From NCBI GenBank assembly GCA_015655125.1, contig JAATFP010000011.1:1-44602 (forward strand): 44,602 nucleotides of DNA, given 5' to 3'. Numbering within the stretch: position 1 is the first letter of the stretch; the number at the start of each line of letters is the position of its first letter. Of the stretch, positions 32,487 through 40,794 are shown piece by piece. This stretch comes from Chitinophagales bacterium. Lineage in GTDB: Bacteria; Bacteroidota; Bacteroidia; Chitinophagales; Chitinophagaceae. The position numbers and the translations under genes are program-made. A model generated the notes under the pieces. It searched no databases. It was not told where the DNA came from and saw only the letters and a list, made by a program, of their open reading frames with translations.

Positions 32487-33035
32487 ATGGAAGAAAAAGA
32501 TATCACCACTGAAAATAATGACCTGAATATCAATGCGGACGCGGATATAACCGGAAACAATCATTTAAGCGATCCTTTGGAAGAAATTGCTGAGAACGAA
32601 AAATTAGCGGCAGAATTACAGGAACAGAAAGATAAGTACCTGCGCCAGGCAGCGGAATTTGATAATTTTCGTCGCCGCTCGGCCAAAGAAAGGATCGAAT
32701 TGGTACAAACTGCAGGAAAGGATATCATCGTTTCCCTTCTCGACGTATTGGATGATTGCGACCGTGCGGAAAAACAGATGGCCGGAACAACTGATATTGA
32801 ACAACTGAAGACGGGAACATTACTCGTGTTTAACAAACTGCGCCACGTATTGCAGCAAAAAGGCCTTACTTCACAAAGTAGTGTTGATACGGATTTTGAC
32901 GTTGAAAAACATGAAGCCATCACTGAAATAGAAGTACCTGAAAATAAGAAAGGAAAAGTAGTGGACGAATTACAGAAAGGATATTACCTCAATGACAAAC
33001 TGGTTCGCTTTGCAAAAGTGGTGGTGGGTAAATAA
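32487..33035 (+). CDS. grpE: Nucleotide exchange factor GrpE
   Basis: A 182-aa protein with an acidic N-terminus, a coiled-coil segment (LEEIAENEKLAAELQEQKDKYLRQAAEFDNFRRR) and the C-terminal beta domain with HEAITEIEVPENKKGKVVDELQKGYYLNDKLVRFAKVVV, the GrpE signature. It releases ADP from DnaK in the folding cycle. It has a clear upstream promoter and precedes dnaJ by 94 bp; dnaK is not adjacent, as in many Bacteroidota. Identity is secure. Confidence 0.97.
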   Translation: MEEKDITTENNDLNINADADITGNNHLSDPLEEIAENEKLAAELQEQKDKYLRQAAEFDNFRRRSAKERIELVQTAGKDIIVSLLDVLDDCDRAEKQMAGTTDIEQLKTGTLLVFNKLRHVLQQKGLTSQSSVDTDFDVEKHEAITEIEVPENKKGKVVDELQKGYYLNDKLVRFAKVVVGK

Positions 33036-33129
33036 CTGTTTTCTTCCTACGGTTTCTGATTTCCATTTAGTTAAATAATAAATTTTGCCCTGGCGAAGTT
33101 TGCTCCCGTAGCCGGGATAAGAAGGTTTT

Positions 33130-34287
33130 ATGAAAAGAGATTTTTACGAGATATTGGGTATTTCAAAATCTGCATCGCAGGATGAGATCAAGAAAGCTTA
33201 CCGCAAGGTAGCGATGCAATACCACCCCGACAGGAACCCGGGTGACAAGGCTTCTGAAGAAAAATTCAAGGAAGCTGCGGAGGCTTATGAGATATTGAAT
33301 GATGCTGATAAGAAAGCGCAGTATGATCGTTTTGGCCATAATGCGTTCAGCGGCCATGGCGGTGGCGGTCATCCAGGTGGCATGAACATGGACGATATCT
33401 TCAGTCAGTTCGGCGATATCTTCGGCGATGAAGGATTTGGTGGTTTCTTTGGCGGTGGCGGAAGAAGAAATTCTGCGGGCAGTAGGGGTCGTGGCAGCCG
33501 CGGTTCAAACCTGCGCGTAAAGCTCAAAATGAATTTCGAGGAAATTGCCAAGGGTGCCACAAAAACCATCAAAGTAAAAAAGCATGTAAAATGTACCACT
33601 TGCCAGGGCAGCGGTGCAAAAGATAAAAACAGTGTACAAACTTGTGCGGGTTGCGGCGGAAGTGGCCAGGTTCGCAGGGTTCAGAATACTTTCCTGGGCC
33701 AGATGCAAACAGTTACCACTTGCCCCACTTGTAACGGTGAAGGTAGTACGATCACTAATAAGTGTACAGCATGTAAAGGTGAGGGGCGCGTATACGGTGA
33801 AGAAACGGTTACTATCGATATCCCCGCAGGCGTTGCCGAAGGAATGCAACTCAGTATTTCCGGAAAGGGCAATGCGGGTGAACGAGGAGGAAGTGCAGGC
33901 GACCTGATCGTACTGATCGAAGAAGAGGCACATCCGCAATTGCACCGCGATGGATTGAACGTGGCCTTCGACCTCCATATTTCTTTCCCCGATGCGGTTT
34001 TTGGAACGCAGGTAGAAGTGCCCACAATTGACGGTCGCGCCAAAATAAAGATCCCGCCGGGAACGCAAAGCGGTAAGATATTTAGATTGAAAGGCAAGGG
34101 TTTTCCGCAGGTAAACAGCTATGAAAAGGGTGATCAACTTATACAGGTAAATATCTGGACACCACAGCATGTGAGCGGTGACGAAAAGTCGATGCTTGAA
34201 AAAATGCAAGAATCCAACAATTTTGAACCGAAACCGGACAAAGATGGTAAATCATTCTTTGATAAGGTACGCGACTTATTCAATTAA
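33130..34287 (+). CDS. dnaJ: Chaperone DnaJ
   Basis: A 385-aa type I J-protein: J domain at 1-68 with the HPD motif at 32-34 (YHPDRNPG), a Gly/Phe-rich linker (GGGGHPGG ... FGGFFGGGG), four zinc-binding repeats CTTCQGSG, CAGCGGSG, CPTCNGEG and CTACKGEG, and the C-terminal substrate-binding domains (VEVPTIDGRAKIKIPPGTQSG). It delivers unfolded proteins to DnaK and stimulates its ATPase. It follows grpE in the same direction, and a strong terminator follows. Identity is secure. Confidence 0.98.
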   Translation: MKRDFYEILGISKSASQDEIKKAYRKVAMQYHPDRNPGDKASEEKFKEAAEAYEILNDADKKAQYDRFGHNAFSGHGGGGHPGGMNMDDIFSQFGDIFGDEGFGGFFGGGGRRNSAGSRGRGSRGSNLRVKLKMNFEEIAKGATKTIKVKKHVKCTTCQGSGAKDKNSVQTCAGCGGSGQVRRVQNTFLGQMQTVTTCPTCNGEGSTITNKCTACKGEGRVYGEETVTIDIPAGVAEGMQLSISGKGNAGERGGSAGDLIVLIEEEAHPQLHRDGLNVAFDLHISFPDAVFGTQVEVPTIDGRAKIKIPPGTQSGKIFRLKGKGFPQVNSYEKGDQLIQVNIWTPQHVSGDEKSMLEKMQESNNFEPKPDKDGKSFFDKVRDLFN

Positions 34288-34301
34288 GAATTTTATAAGG
34301 T

Positions 34302-34339
34302 CAGAACAGTCTTACAAAAATGTAAGACTGTTCTGTTTT
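34302..34339 (+). terminator. Strong terminator after dnaJ
   Basis: A perfect 15-bp stem (cagaacagtcttaca / tgtaagactgttctg) with an AAAA loop is followed by tttta. It starts 15 bp after the dnaJ stop. Confidence 0.9.
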
Positions 34340-34425
34340 AAGGCTGTTCGTAATTCGCAATTAATATGGTGGAAAACCTCTTTTAAATGTGATGTTTTTC
34401 TTCTCATGGCTGCTCATTTTTGTTT

Positions 34426-34433
34426 TACATTTG
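34426..34433 (+). promoter_or_regulatory. -7 promoter element of recN (TACATTTG)
   Basis: TACATTTG fits TAnnTTTG and ends 9 nt before the ATG at 34443. The expected mRNA would carry a leader of only about 5 nt. It also rules out the longer upstream start in the same frame. No -33 TTG at normal spacing. Confidence 0.5.
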
Positions 34434-34442
34434 CCACTCACT

Positions 34443-36098
34443 ATGTTACAGAAACTTCACATACAGAATTATGCTATCATCGAAGAATTATCGATCGCTT
34501 TTTCTCCCAATCTGAACATCATTACGGGTGAAACGGGTGCAGGTAAAAGTATTCTCATGGGTGCGCTCAACCTCATCCTTGGTCAAAGAGCAGACAGCAA
34601 TGTTTTACAAAACAAGGAGCAGAAATGTATTGTGGAAGCTGTTTTTGCATTGGCACCAACAACGGCATTGAAAAATTTTTTCTCCGAAAATGACCTTGAT
34701 ATTTCAGAAGAAATATTGGTGCGTCGGGAAATAGCGGTGAATGGAAAATCGCGCGGGTTCATCAATGATACCCCGGTGAATTTATCTCAGCTGAAAGCGT
34801 TGAGTATCCTCCTCGTGGATCTGCACCAGCAATTCGATACGCTTGAACTGGGGAACGAAAATTTTCAACGCGAAGTACTTGATGCATTGGCAAATAACGC
34901 CGCATATCTTTCTCAGCTCAAAGAAAAATATCAGCAATATACCACTTCGAAAAATCAGCTGGAAAATATGCAGTTGCAACAGGCAAATGCAAATAAGGAA
35001 CTCGACTACAACCGTTTTTTATTTGATGAGCTGGAAGAACTTTCATTGAAGAAAAATGAACTGGAAGAGCTGAACGCCGAATTGAAGTTGCTCAACAATT
35101 CGGAAAGCGTGAAGCAACAACTAGGATCGGTCTCTTTTGAATTGAAGGACAGTGAGCAGCCGCTGGTGCAACAATTGAAAATTCTGCAACAAAGGTTGGC
35201 CGGCCTTCAACAATATCATCCGCAGATACAACAATTAACTGATCGGGTGAACAGCGCGGCAATTGAATTGCAGGATGTTGCCGATGAACTGGAACAGATC
35301 GATAATTCTATCAATTTTGATGCGGAACGGATTCAGGTGGCGAATGAACGATTGTCGGCCGGCTATAAGTTATTGAAGAAACATGGGGCGACCGATACGC
35401 AGCAATTACTGGATATCCAACAAGTGCTTCAGCAAAAACTGGATGCGGTTCTCAATATATCCAACTCTATAGAAAAGCTGGAAAAGGAAACAGCATTATT
35501 GTATGATGAAAGCAGCGCGATAGCGGCCATTATTTCTGCTAACAGATCCGCACAGATAAAATCATTTACCGATAAAGTAAATAAATTGCTGGTGCAGGTT
35601 GGAATGCCCAATGCGCAAATAAAAGTGCAATTGCAGCCTGCCGGATTATCCGCCAGCGGAATTGATGAGATACTGTTTTTATTCGATGCCAACAAAAGCA
35701 ACCGGTTTGAACCTTTGCAAAAAGTTGCCAGTGGTGGCGAATTGAGCAGGTTGATGTTGAGCATTAAATCCCTGGTGGCGAAAAAACTCCAACTTCCGAC
35801 CTTAATCTTCGATGAAATTGACACCGGCATCAGTGGGGAAGCGGCAAGGCAGGTCGGAATTATTATGAAAGGACTTTCCGCCGGCCATCAGTTGATCGTC
35901 ATTTCTCATCAACCACAGATTGCGGCTAAGGCATCTTCCCATTATTTTGTTTACAAAGAGATCGTGAGAGATAAGATCGTTACATCGATCCGGCAATTGG
36001 GAAATGATGAACGCATCACTGCCATTGCAAAAATGCTGAGTGGCGAAAAGCCAACGGCAGCAGCTTTAGAAAATGCACGTGAAATGGTGGCGAATTAA
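34443..36098 (+). CDS. recN: DNA repair protein RecN
   Basis: The ATG at 34443 gives MLQKLHIQNYAIIEELSIAF, the normal RecN start; an in-frame ATG at 34389 lies upstream of the likely promoter. The 551-aa protein has Walker A GETGAGKS (29-36), a long coiled coil (about 150-370), the ABC signature ASGGELSRLML and Walker B LPTLIFDEIDTGISGE, followed by VISHQPQIAAKAS. It is an SMC-like ATPase that gathers broken DNA ends in double-strand break repair. It ends within a 7-bp-period tract. Identity is secure. Confidence 0.97.
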   Translation: MLQKLHIQNYAIIEELSIAFSPNLNIITGETGAGKSILMGALNLILGQRADSNVLQNKEQKCIVEAVFALAPTTALKNFFSENDLDISEEILVRREIAVNGKSRGFINDTPVNLSQLKALSILLVDLHQQFDTLELGNENFQREVLDALANNAAYLSQLKEKYQQYTTSKNQLENMQLQQANANKELDYNRFLFDELEELSLKKNELEELNAELKLLNNSESVKQQLGSVSFELKDSEQPLVQQLKILQQRLAGLQQYHPQIQQLTDRVNSAAIELQDVADELEQIDNSINFDAERIQVANERLSAGYKLLKKHGATDTQQLLDIQQVLQQKLDAVLNISNSIEKLEKETALLYDESSAIAAIISANRSAQIKSFTDKVNKLLVQVGMPNAQIKVQLQPAGLSASGIDEILFLFDANKSNRFEPLQKVASGGELSRLMLSIKSLVAKKLQLPTLIFDEIDTGISGEAARQVGIIMKGLSAGHQLIVISHQPQIAAKASSHYFVYKEIVRDKIVTSIRQLGNDERITAIAKMLSGEKPTAAALENAREMVAN

Positions 36099-36208
36099 TA
36101 ACCAATAACGGATAACCAATAGTTTGTTATGACTCCAAACAATTTTTGACTATTTATTAGAATCCATGTTTTTAAAAATTATTAATTATTCACTATCAAC
36201 TATTAATT
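36097..36208. repeat. Two heptamer-period tracts between recN and the small membrane gene
   Basis: At 36097-36124 four units follow at 7 bp (aataacc, aataacg, gataacc, aatagtt), starting at the recN stop codon. At 36181-36208 four more occur (attaatt, attcact, atcaact, attaatt), ending two bases before the TTG start of the small membrane protein. The 56 bp in between show no period. Confidence 0.7.
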
Positions 36209-36210
36209 AA

Positions 36211-36420
36211 TTGAATAGACTGGCTGTTTTACTGGTTCTTTTATTTGTACTTGGAATCGGCTATAGTGCGCATAAGCTAATCAGTAGATTTATCAATCCG
36301 CGCGCTTCGCTCAATCATTTGTTCCTGTTTTTCCTGGCGCATTTTGTGGCAATTTTTACGCTGGCATTCCTGATCAATTTTTTCATTATTCATTTTTCTA
36401 AATATTTGTTTCATCGATAA
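36211..36420 (+). CDS. Small two-helix membrane protein, unknown
   Basis: A 69-aa frame starting with TTG at 36211 and ending at TAA. It has two predicted membrane helices: residues 3-20 (RLAVLLVLLFVLGIGYSA) and about 37-62 (HLFLFFLAHFVAIFTLAFLINFFII), joined by a basic turn (HKLISRFINPRAS). Hydrophobic codon use and the basic loop suggest a true protein. No family is recognised. It lies between recN and fabI in the same direction, 43 bp before fabI. No ribosome site; the heptamer tract precedes the start directly. Real coding is likely but not certain. Confidence 0.55.
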   Translation: MNRLAVLLVLLFVLGIGYSAHKLISRFINPRASLNHLFLFFLAHFVAIFTLAFLINFFIIHFSKYLFHR

Positions 36421-36463
36421 AGGTTATTTTTAACAAATAAAACTTTCATTAATACAAGATTAA

Positions 36464-37276
36464 ATGAGCCATAACTTATTAAAAGGGAAAAAAGGAATCA
36501 TCTTCGGTGCGCTCGACGAAAAGTCGATTGCGTGGATCACTGCCATTAAATGTTTTGAAGAAGGTGCGCAGATCGTACTCACCAATGCGCCGGTGGCGAT
36601 GCGTATGGGAGAGATCAATAAACTTGCAGAAAAGATCCATGCACCTGTGATCGCCTGCGACGTAAGTAATGCGGAAGACGTGGAAAATCTTATCACAAAG
36701 TCAATGGAACATTTTGGCGGCGGTTTTGATTTTATCCTGCATTCTATCGGGATGAGCCTGAACGTTCGCAAAGGAAAAATGTATACTGAACTTGATTATG
36801 GCTTTAACGAAAAAACATTTGCCATTTCATCCATGAGTCTGCACCGCGTGCTGGCCACTTGTATGAAAAAAGACGCGATCAACGATTGGGGTAGCGTGGT
36901 GGCACTCACCTATATTGCTGCGCAACGCGTATTTCCGGACTATAATGAAATGGCGGATGCCAAAGCATTGCTCGAAAGCGTTGCCAGAAGTTTTGGGTAC
37001 CACTATGCCGTTAAGAAACATGTGCGGGTAAATACTATTTCACAATCGCCCACGCGCACTACCGCAGGTAGCGGCGTGAAGGGTTTTGACGGCTTCATCA
37101 ATTACGCAGAAAAAATGAGCCCGCTTGGAAATGCCAGCAGCGAAGATTGCGCAAACTATTGTGTAGTAATGTTTAGCGACCTTACAAAAATGGTCACCAT
37201 GCAAAACCTTTTCCATGATGGCGGTTTTTCCAATACGGGCGTATCGCACGCAGTGATGGAGCAAATGGAAAAATAG
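36464..37276 (+). CDS. fabI: Enoyl-[acyl-carrier-protein] reductase (NADH) FabI
   Basis: A 270-aa SDR-family enzyme with the FabI-type nucleotide loop GIIFGALDEKSIAWITA, HSIGMSL, the catalytic Tyr-x6-Lys (YNEMADAK), SVARSFGYHYAVKKHVRVNTISQSPTRTTAGSG, and the C-terminal LFHDGGFSNTGV. It carries out the last reduction in each cycle of fatty-acid elongation. Compared with Escherichia coli FabI the overall layout is the same; slightly longer at the C-terminus. It stands alone between small genes; accB/accC, from the same pathway, lie about 6 kb downstream. Identity is secure. Confidence 0.95.
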   Translation: MSHNLLKGKKGIIFGALDEKSIAWITAIKCFEEGAQIVLTNAPVAMRMGEINKLAEKIHAPVIACDVSNAEDVENLITKSMEHFGGGFDFILHSIGMSLNVRKGKMYTELDYGFNEKTFAISSMSLHRVLATCMKKDAINDWGSVVALTYIAAQRVFPDYNEMADAKALLESVARSFGYHYAVKKHVRVNTISQSPTRTTAGSGVKGFDGFINYAEKMSPLGNASSEDCANYCVVMFSDLTKMVTMQNLFHDGGFSNTGVSHAVMEQMEK

Positions 37277-37318
37277 GGGCATAATTATTGTTTTAAGGAA
37301 TTTACTTAAAATAATAAT

Positions 37319-37753
37319 ATGAAAAACATTATCCTTTCTTCATTGGCATTGATGCTTCTGACGCTGACTGCCTGCGATAAAAATGATGATAATAATACAA
37401 ATTCGATAACGCCTGAACTGGTAAAAACTACCTTACAACAAGGCACCTGGAAAGTGACGTATTATTTTGATACGGATCATGAGGAAACATCGAATTTTAC
37501 AGGGTACCAGTTTGCTTTTTCCGACAATGGAAGAGTATCGGCTTACAATGATGTGCTGACGATTCCAGGAACATGGTCAACAATGACGGAAGATGGTCAG
37601 ACTAAAGTTCAGATAACTTTTAATTCCCCGGCAGAGTTCGAGGAACTTACCGAAGACTGGCAAGTGTTGGAACGGTCGGACACAAGAGTGAAATTGCAGC
37701 ATGTAAGTGGTGGAAATGGCGGAACCGATTACCTCACATTCGAAAAGAATTAA
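37319..37753 (+). CDS. Lipocalin-like lipoprotein
   Basis: A 144-aa protein with lipoprotein signal MKNIILSSLALMLLTLTAC and a following DKNDDNN linker. The body (LQQGTWKVTYYFDTDHEE ... YQFAFSDNGRVSAY ... PGTWSTMTEDGQTKVQITF ... DWQVLERSDTRVKLQHV) matches the lipocalin-like fold seen in many Bacteroidota lipoproteins, where GTWKV starts the first strand. The role is unknown, probably small-ligand binding or a structural role at the envelope. It is convergent with the next T9SS gene, and the two share a bidirectional terminator. Confidence 0.85.
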   Translation: MKNIILSSLALMLLTLTACDKNDDNNTNSITPELVKTTLQQGTWKVTYYFDTDHEETSNFTGYQFAFSDNGRVSAYNDVLTIPGTWSTMTEDGQTKVQITFNSPAEFEELTEDWQVLERSDTRVKLQHVSGGNGGTDYLTFEKN

Positions 37754-37761
37754 AATATCGC

Positions 37762-37796
37762 AAAAAATCTCCCTGATAAATCGGGGGGATTTTTTT
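37762..37796. terminator. Bidirectional terminator between convergent genes
   Basis: aaaaaatctccc pairs with ggggggatttttt (one T-G wobble), with a short loop. A and T runs flank it on both sides, so it works on both strands, ending the lipocalin-like gene and the large T9SS gene. Confidence 0.85.
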
Positions 37797-37806
37797 GCAA
37801 CTCATA

Positions 37807-40647
37807 TTACCGAAGCAGGGTTGTAGTGCCGTTTCTTTTTACTACATTTCCCCTGAAGTCTACTGTTTCCGCTATCCATACATACGTTCCGGTGGATTGT
37901 AAAACACCTTTCCATTTTCCATCCCAGCCTTTGTTGAAATCTTTAGTGGTAAAAATCACTTCACCCCATCGGTCATAGATCGTAAAGAAATTGTAAGATT
38001 TCATGCCTATTGCAGTTGCGCGCATCAGGTCGTTCAATCCATCATTATTTGGCGTAAAAGCTGTAGGGACATATATCTCAGGCCCTTTATACGCCTTGAT
38101 AAAAATCTCATCGCTTCCCTCACAATCTGCGGCCGTTCTGCCGGTGACAACATAAGTCATATCATGGTCAATCCTCGCCACTGGCGAAGCAATGTTTGGA
38201 TTATTCAGTCCGAAAGAGGGCGACCATGTGTAATGAATCACTCCGGAAGAGCTTAACTCCGTTGCTCTTAATTGCAAGGGCTGGTTAAAGGCCACGAGGG
38301 TGTCGCGACCGGCAAACATACGCACGGCGGGTGTAACTTTTAATTTTACCGTATCGGGTTTTAACGAAACACACCCATTGGCATCTTTCACTTTGAGATA
38401 GTATGTTACATCGCCCAAAGGCTTTTCTACGCGTGTATCGGATTGATTTGAATTTGTGAGATAGTTGGCCGGTGACCATGAATATTGCACGCCGCCGCTT
38501 CCATTCAGTTGAGTGCTGGCACCGTAGCAGATCGTAATATCATTCCCGGCATTTGCATGCGGTGCCGGATTTACATTTACGATAACGGAGTCGCGGTTGG
38601 TGCAGATTCCTTTCGTTGCAACTACATAGTATTTGGTGGTTACGATCGGGGAAGCAACGGATGTTGCACCCGTATTTTGAGAAAGTGCAGTAGAAGGGTT
38701 CCACGAAAAAGCTGTACCATTGGATACCGTTTCGAGCAGTATGTTGCTGCCTTCGCAGATGGTGTGGTCATCGCCTAATTCAATCGTGAGATCGTTATTG
38801 AGAAGTATTTGCTGAATTGCAGACGTGGTACAACCGTTGTTGTCTTTTATCAACAGTTGATAATTTCCCTGCCGGACATTGAAAATATTGGAAGCCTGAA
38901 TACTTGCACCGTTGTTTATTGAAAATTGATAGGCGGGTTTTCCTCCGGCCACATTGATGGTTATCCGCCCATCGGCATTGCCCGAACAGGTTGCCGGAAC
39001 CGGGGTGGAAGTTGCGGTGAGATCAGGAAATAATTGCGTGAGCGGCACCGAAATGCTATCAATACAACCTGCTCCGTCTTTTACTTTGATGACATAGTCG
39101 CCCGCTGTAAGACTATTGAATGTGCCGCTTCCACCGAACGGAGAATTATTATAAGCGAAGGTGACCGGATTGACCCATTCAGGGCCGGCAGAAACAACAA
39201 TCTGCCCGGTGGCGGCACTTTTGCAGTTGATCTCCGTTTTTGATAATAATTCTATGTCTTTCCATCGCACGAAGGCAGAGTCGCGTGCGAAACAGGTTCC
39301 TACATTGGCTGTACAATAATACATCGTAGCACCCGAAACCGGGGTTGCTCTCGGCGACGCTATGGATGTACTGTTAAGCGAAATGTTGGCATCCCATACA
39401 TAAGTTGTATACCCTGCAGATGCGGTAAGAACAACAGAGGAGTTACGGCAGATATTTACCGTATCGGGTGTAATTCCTAAGATGTCATAATCGCGGATCT
39501 GGATCTTCGCGCTGTCTGTAGGCGTGGGTGCACCTGCGGCGCAAGGGGCAAGCGTGTAAATGATCAGTTCCTCTACTCCTTCGGGAACAAGGTCCATCAC
39601 CGGATGGATGTTAAGTAACACTTCGGTTTCGTTGGCCGGAATAGTGATCGACGCGGGTAATGTTTGTACATCGAGCGTATTAAGTGCCGTACCGCCGTAG
39701 CCTAAAAATACCGTTTGTGAAAAATTGGAAGCGTCCTGCCTTTTTATTTTTAGTGCGCCCGTGGCGCAACCTTCCACCAGGTAGCTCTGGCCTGTTGCCG
39801 GATCAACCTGTGTTAAATTTGTTAACTGGAAAGCATTTGAAGAAAGACTTTTTGCTTCCAGGAAAACGCCGCTGTCGAATTGGTCATCTCCTACATCGGC
39901 TATTACCAATTTAAGATGATATTGCTGGCAAGGCTGAACCTTTGCAACAGCAGATAGTACTTTTGTCATTCCATCGTGTGTGAGGAACAAGGAATTTAAA
40001 GTGTTAACGAAATATGATGGGTTGTTGATACAGGTTGCCGGACTTCCGGGGGTACCGATGTTGTTAACATTCCTGATCGAAACCGGCGTTGTGGTATTGG
40101 GAACCAATGCAATATTGTGCATCGTTGGAAATCCGGGTCCGGAAATAAAAAAAGAAAAGGCGTCATTGTAGGTGCAGACGTACTGCGGGGTATATTCTTC
40201 GGAACTGAAAACATACCGGAAGCGGATACTGTCACCTAAAGGGAAAAAATCAAACTCGAGAACACAGGCATCTTCTGTTCCGCCGCCGATAACATTGTCA
40301 AGATCTGCGTCGCCGGGTAAGCCGTTGGAATTGTCTGCCAATATATCCTCTGCAGTATTGGCACCGTCTCCGTTTAGACCGATAAAAGGCGGGCGGCTCT
40401 TGGCGCGGCCATTCGTGAGTACGATTCCGCTGTCAATTCCCAGGCCCGCGCCGGTTTGCTTAAAAAATCCCGCCATCGTTGAAATTCCGGTAAAGGTAAC
40501 ATTGCTGATGCTTACGCCATCGCCAACGAGCTTTTGAGCAAGTTCTTCAACCGAGTTATGTGGTGTGATCACCACCTGGGCCGTTGCCTTTATTGCAGTT
40601 AAAAAGAGTATTACCGGGCAAATGAGAATGGGTAAAATTTTTTTCAT
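37807..40647 (-). CDS. T9SS type B secreted protein with choice-of-anchor L domain
   Basis: A 946-aa secreted protein. The signal peptide is MKKILPILICPVILFLTAIKATA. Residues about 27-255 form a choice-of-anchor L domain (SVEELAQKLVGDGVSISNVTF; FKQTGAGLGIDSGIVLTNG; VLEFDFFPLGDSIRFRYVFSSEEYTPQYV). Beta-sandwich and Ig/PKD-like repeats fill the middle (ICRNSSVVLTASAGYTTYVWD; CSGNADGRITINVAGGKPAYQF; ICYGASTQLNGSGGVQYSW). The C-terminus (VPTAFTPNNDGLNDLMR ... FTIYDRWGEVIF ... GWDGKWKGVL ... TTTLLR) is the gliding-motility type B sorting domain. It should be exported by the T9SS and held at the surface. No PorP/SprF neighbour is present. Related by domain type to the 1212-aa protein at 10779. Confidence 0.94.
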   Translation of the reverse strand: MKKILPILICPVILFLTAIKATAQVVITPHNSVEELAQKLVGDGVSISNVTFTGISTMAGFFKQTGAGLGIDSGIVLTNGRAKSRPPFIGLNGDGANTAEDILADNSNGLPGDADLDNVIGGGTEDACVLEFDFFPLGDSIRFRYVFSSEEYTPQYVCTYNDAFSFFISGPGFPTMHNIALVPNTTTPVSIRNVNNIGTPGSPATCINNPSYFVNTLNSLFLTHDGMTKVLSAVAKVQPCQQYHLKLVIADVGDDQFDSGVFLEAKSLSSNAFQLTNLTQVDPATGQSYLVEGCATGALKIKRQDASNFSQTVFLGYGGTALNTLDVQTLPASITIPANETEVLLNIHPVMDLVPEGVEELIIYTLAPCAAGAPTPTDSAKIQIRDYDILGITPDTVNICRNSSVVLTASAGYTTYVWDANISLNSTSIASPRATPVSGATMYYCTANVGTCFARDSAFVRWKDIELLSKTEINCKSAATGQIVVSAGPEWVNPVTFAYNNSPFGGSGTFNSLTAGDYVIKVKDGAGCIDSISVPLTQLFPDLTATSTPVPATCSGNADGRITINVAGGKPAYQFSINNGASIQASNIFNVRQGNYQLLIKDNNGCTTSAIQQILLNNDLTIELGDDHTICEGSNILLETVSNGTAFSWNPSTALSQNTGATSVASPIVTTKYYVVATKGICTNRDSVIVNVNPAPHANAGNDITICYGASTQLNGSGGVQYSWSPANYLTNSNQSDTRVEKPLGDVTYYLKVKDANGCVSLKPDTVKLKVTPAVRMFAGRDTLVAFNQPLQLRATELSSSGVIHYTWSPSFGLNNPNIASPVARIDHDMTYVVTGRTAADCEGSDEIFIKAYKGPEIYVPTAFTPNNDGLNDLMRATAIGMKSYNFFTIYDRWGEVIFTTKDFNKGWDGKWKGVLQSTGTYVWIAETVDFRGNVVKRNGTTTLLR

Positions 40648-40695
40648 GACGGGCAGTTAGTTGTCAGTTGTCCGAAATTAATCAAAATAAAACAT

Positions 40696-40734
40696 AAAAA
40701 GCGGGTCCGGAATAAAGTTCCGGACCCGCTTTTT
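40696..40734 (-). terminator. Strong terminator after mdh
   Basis: A perfect 17-bp stem (aaaaagcgggtccggaa / ttccggacccgcttttt) with loop taaag. It lies 57 bp beyond the mdh stop on the minus strand and is flanked by T on that strand. It also lies just upstream of the T9SS gene start, insulating it from mdh. Confidence 0.9.
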
Positions 40735-40773
40735 ATATTATCACACGAAATGAGTGAATAGTCAGTCAATCTG

Positions 40774-40794
40774 CTCTAACCTCTAAACCCTTAA
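40774..40794. repeat. Heptamer-period tract at the mdh stop codon
   Basis: Three 7-bp steps (ctctaac, ctctaaa, cccttaa) run directly into the mdh stop codon (40793-40791 on the minus strand). A further gtgaata/gtcagtc pair of similar type precedes them. Confidence 0.5.

Noticed and set aside
33505..34209. 234-aa open frame opposite dnaJ
   Set aside because: Shadow of the conserved dnaJ gene; cysteine and serine rich with no recognisable domain.
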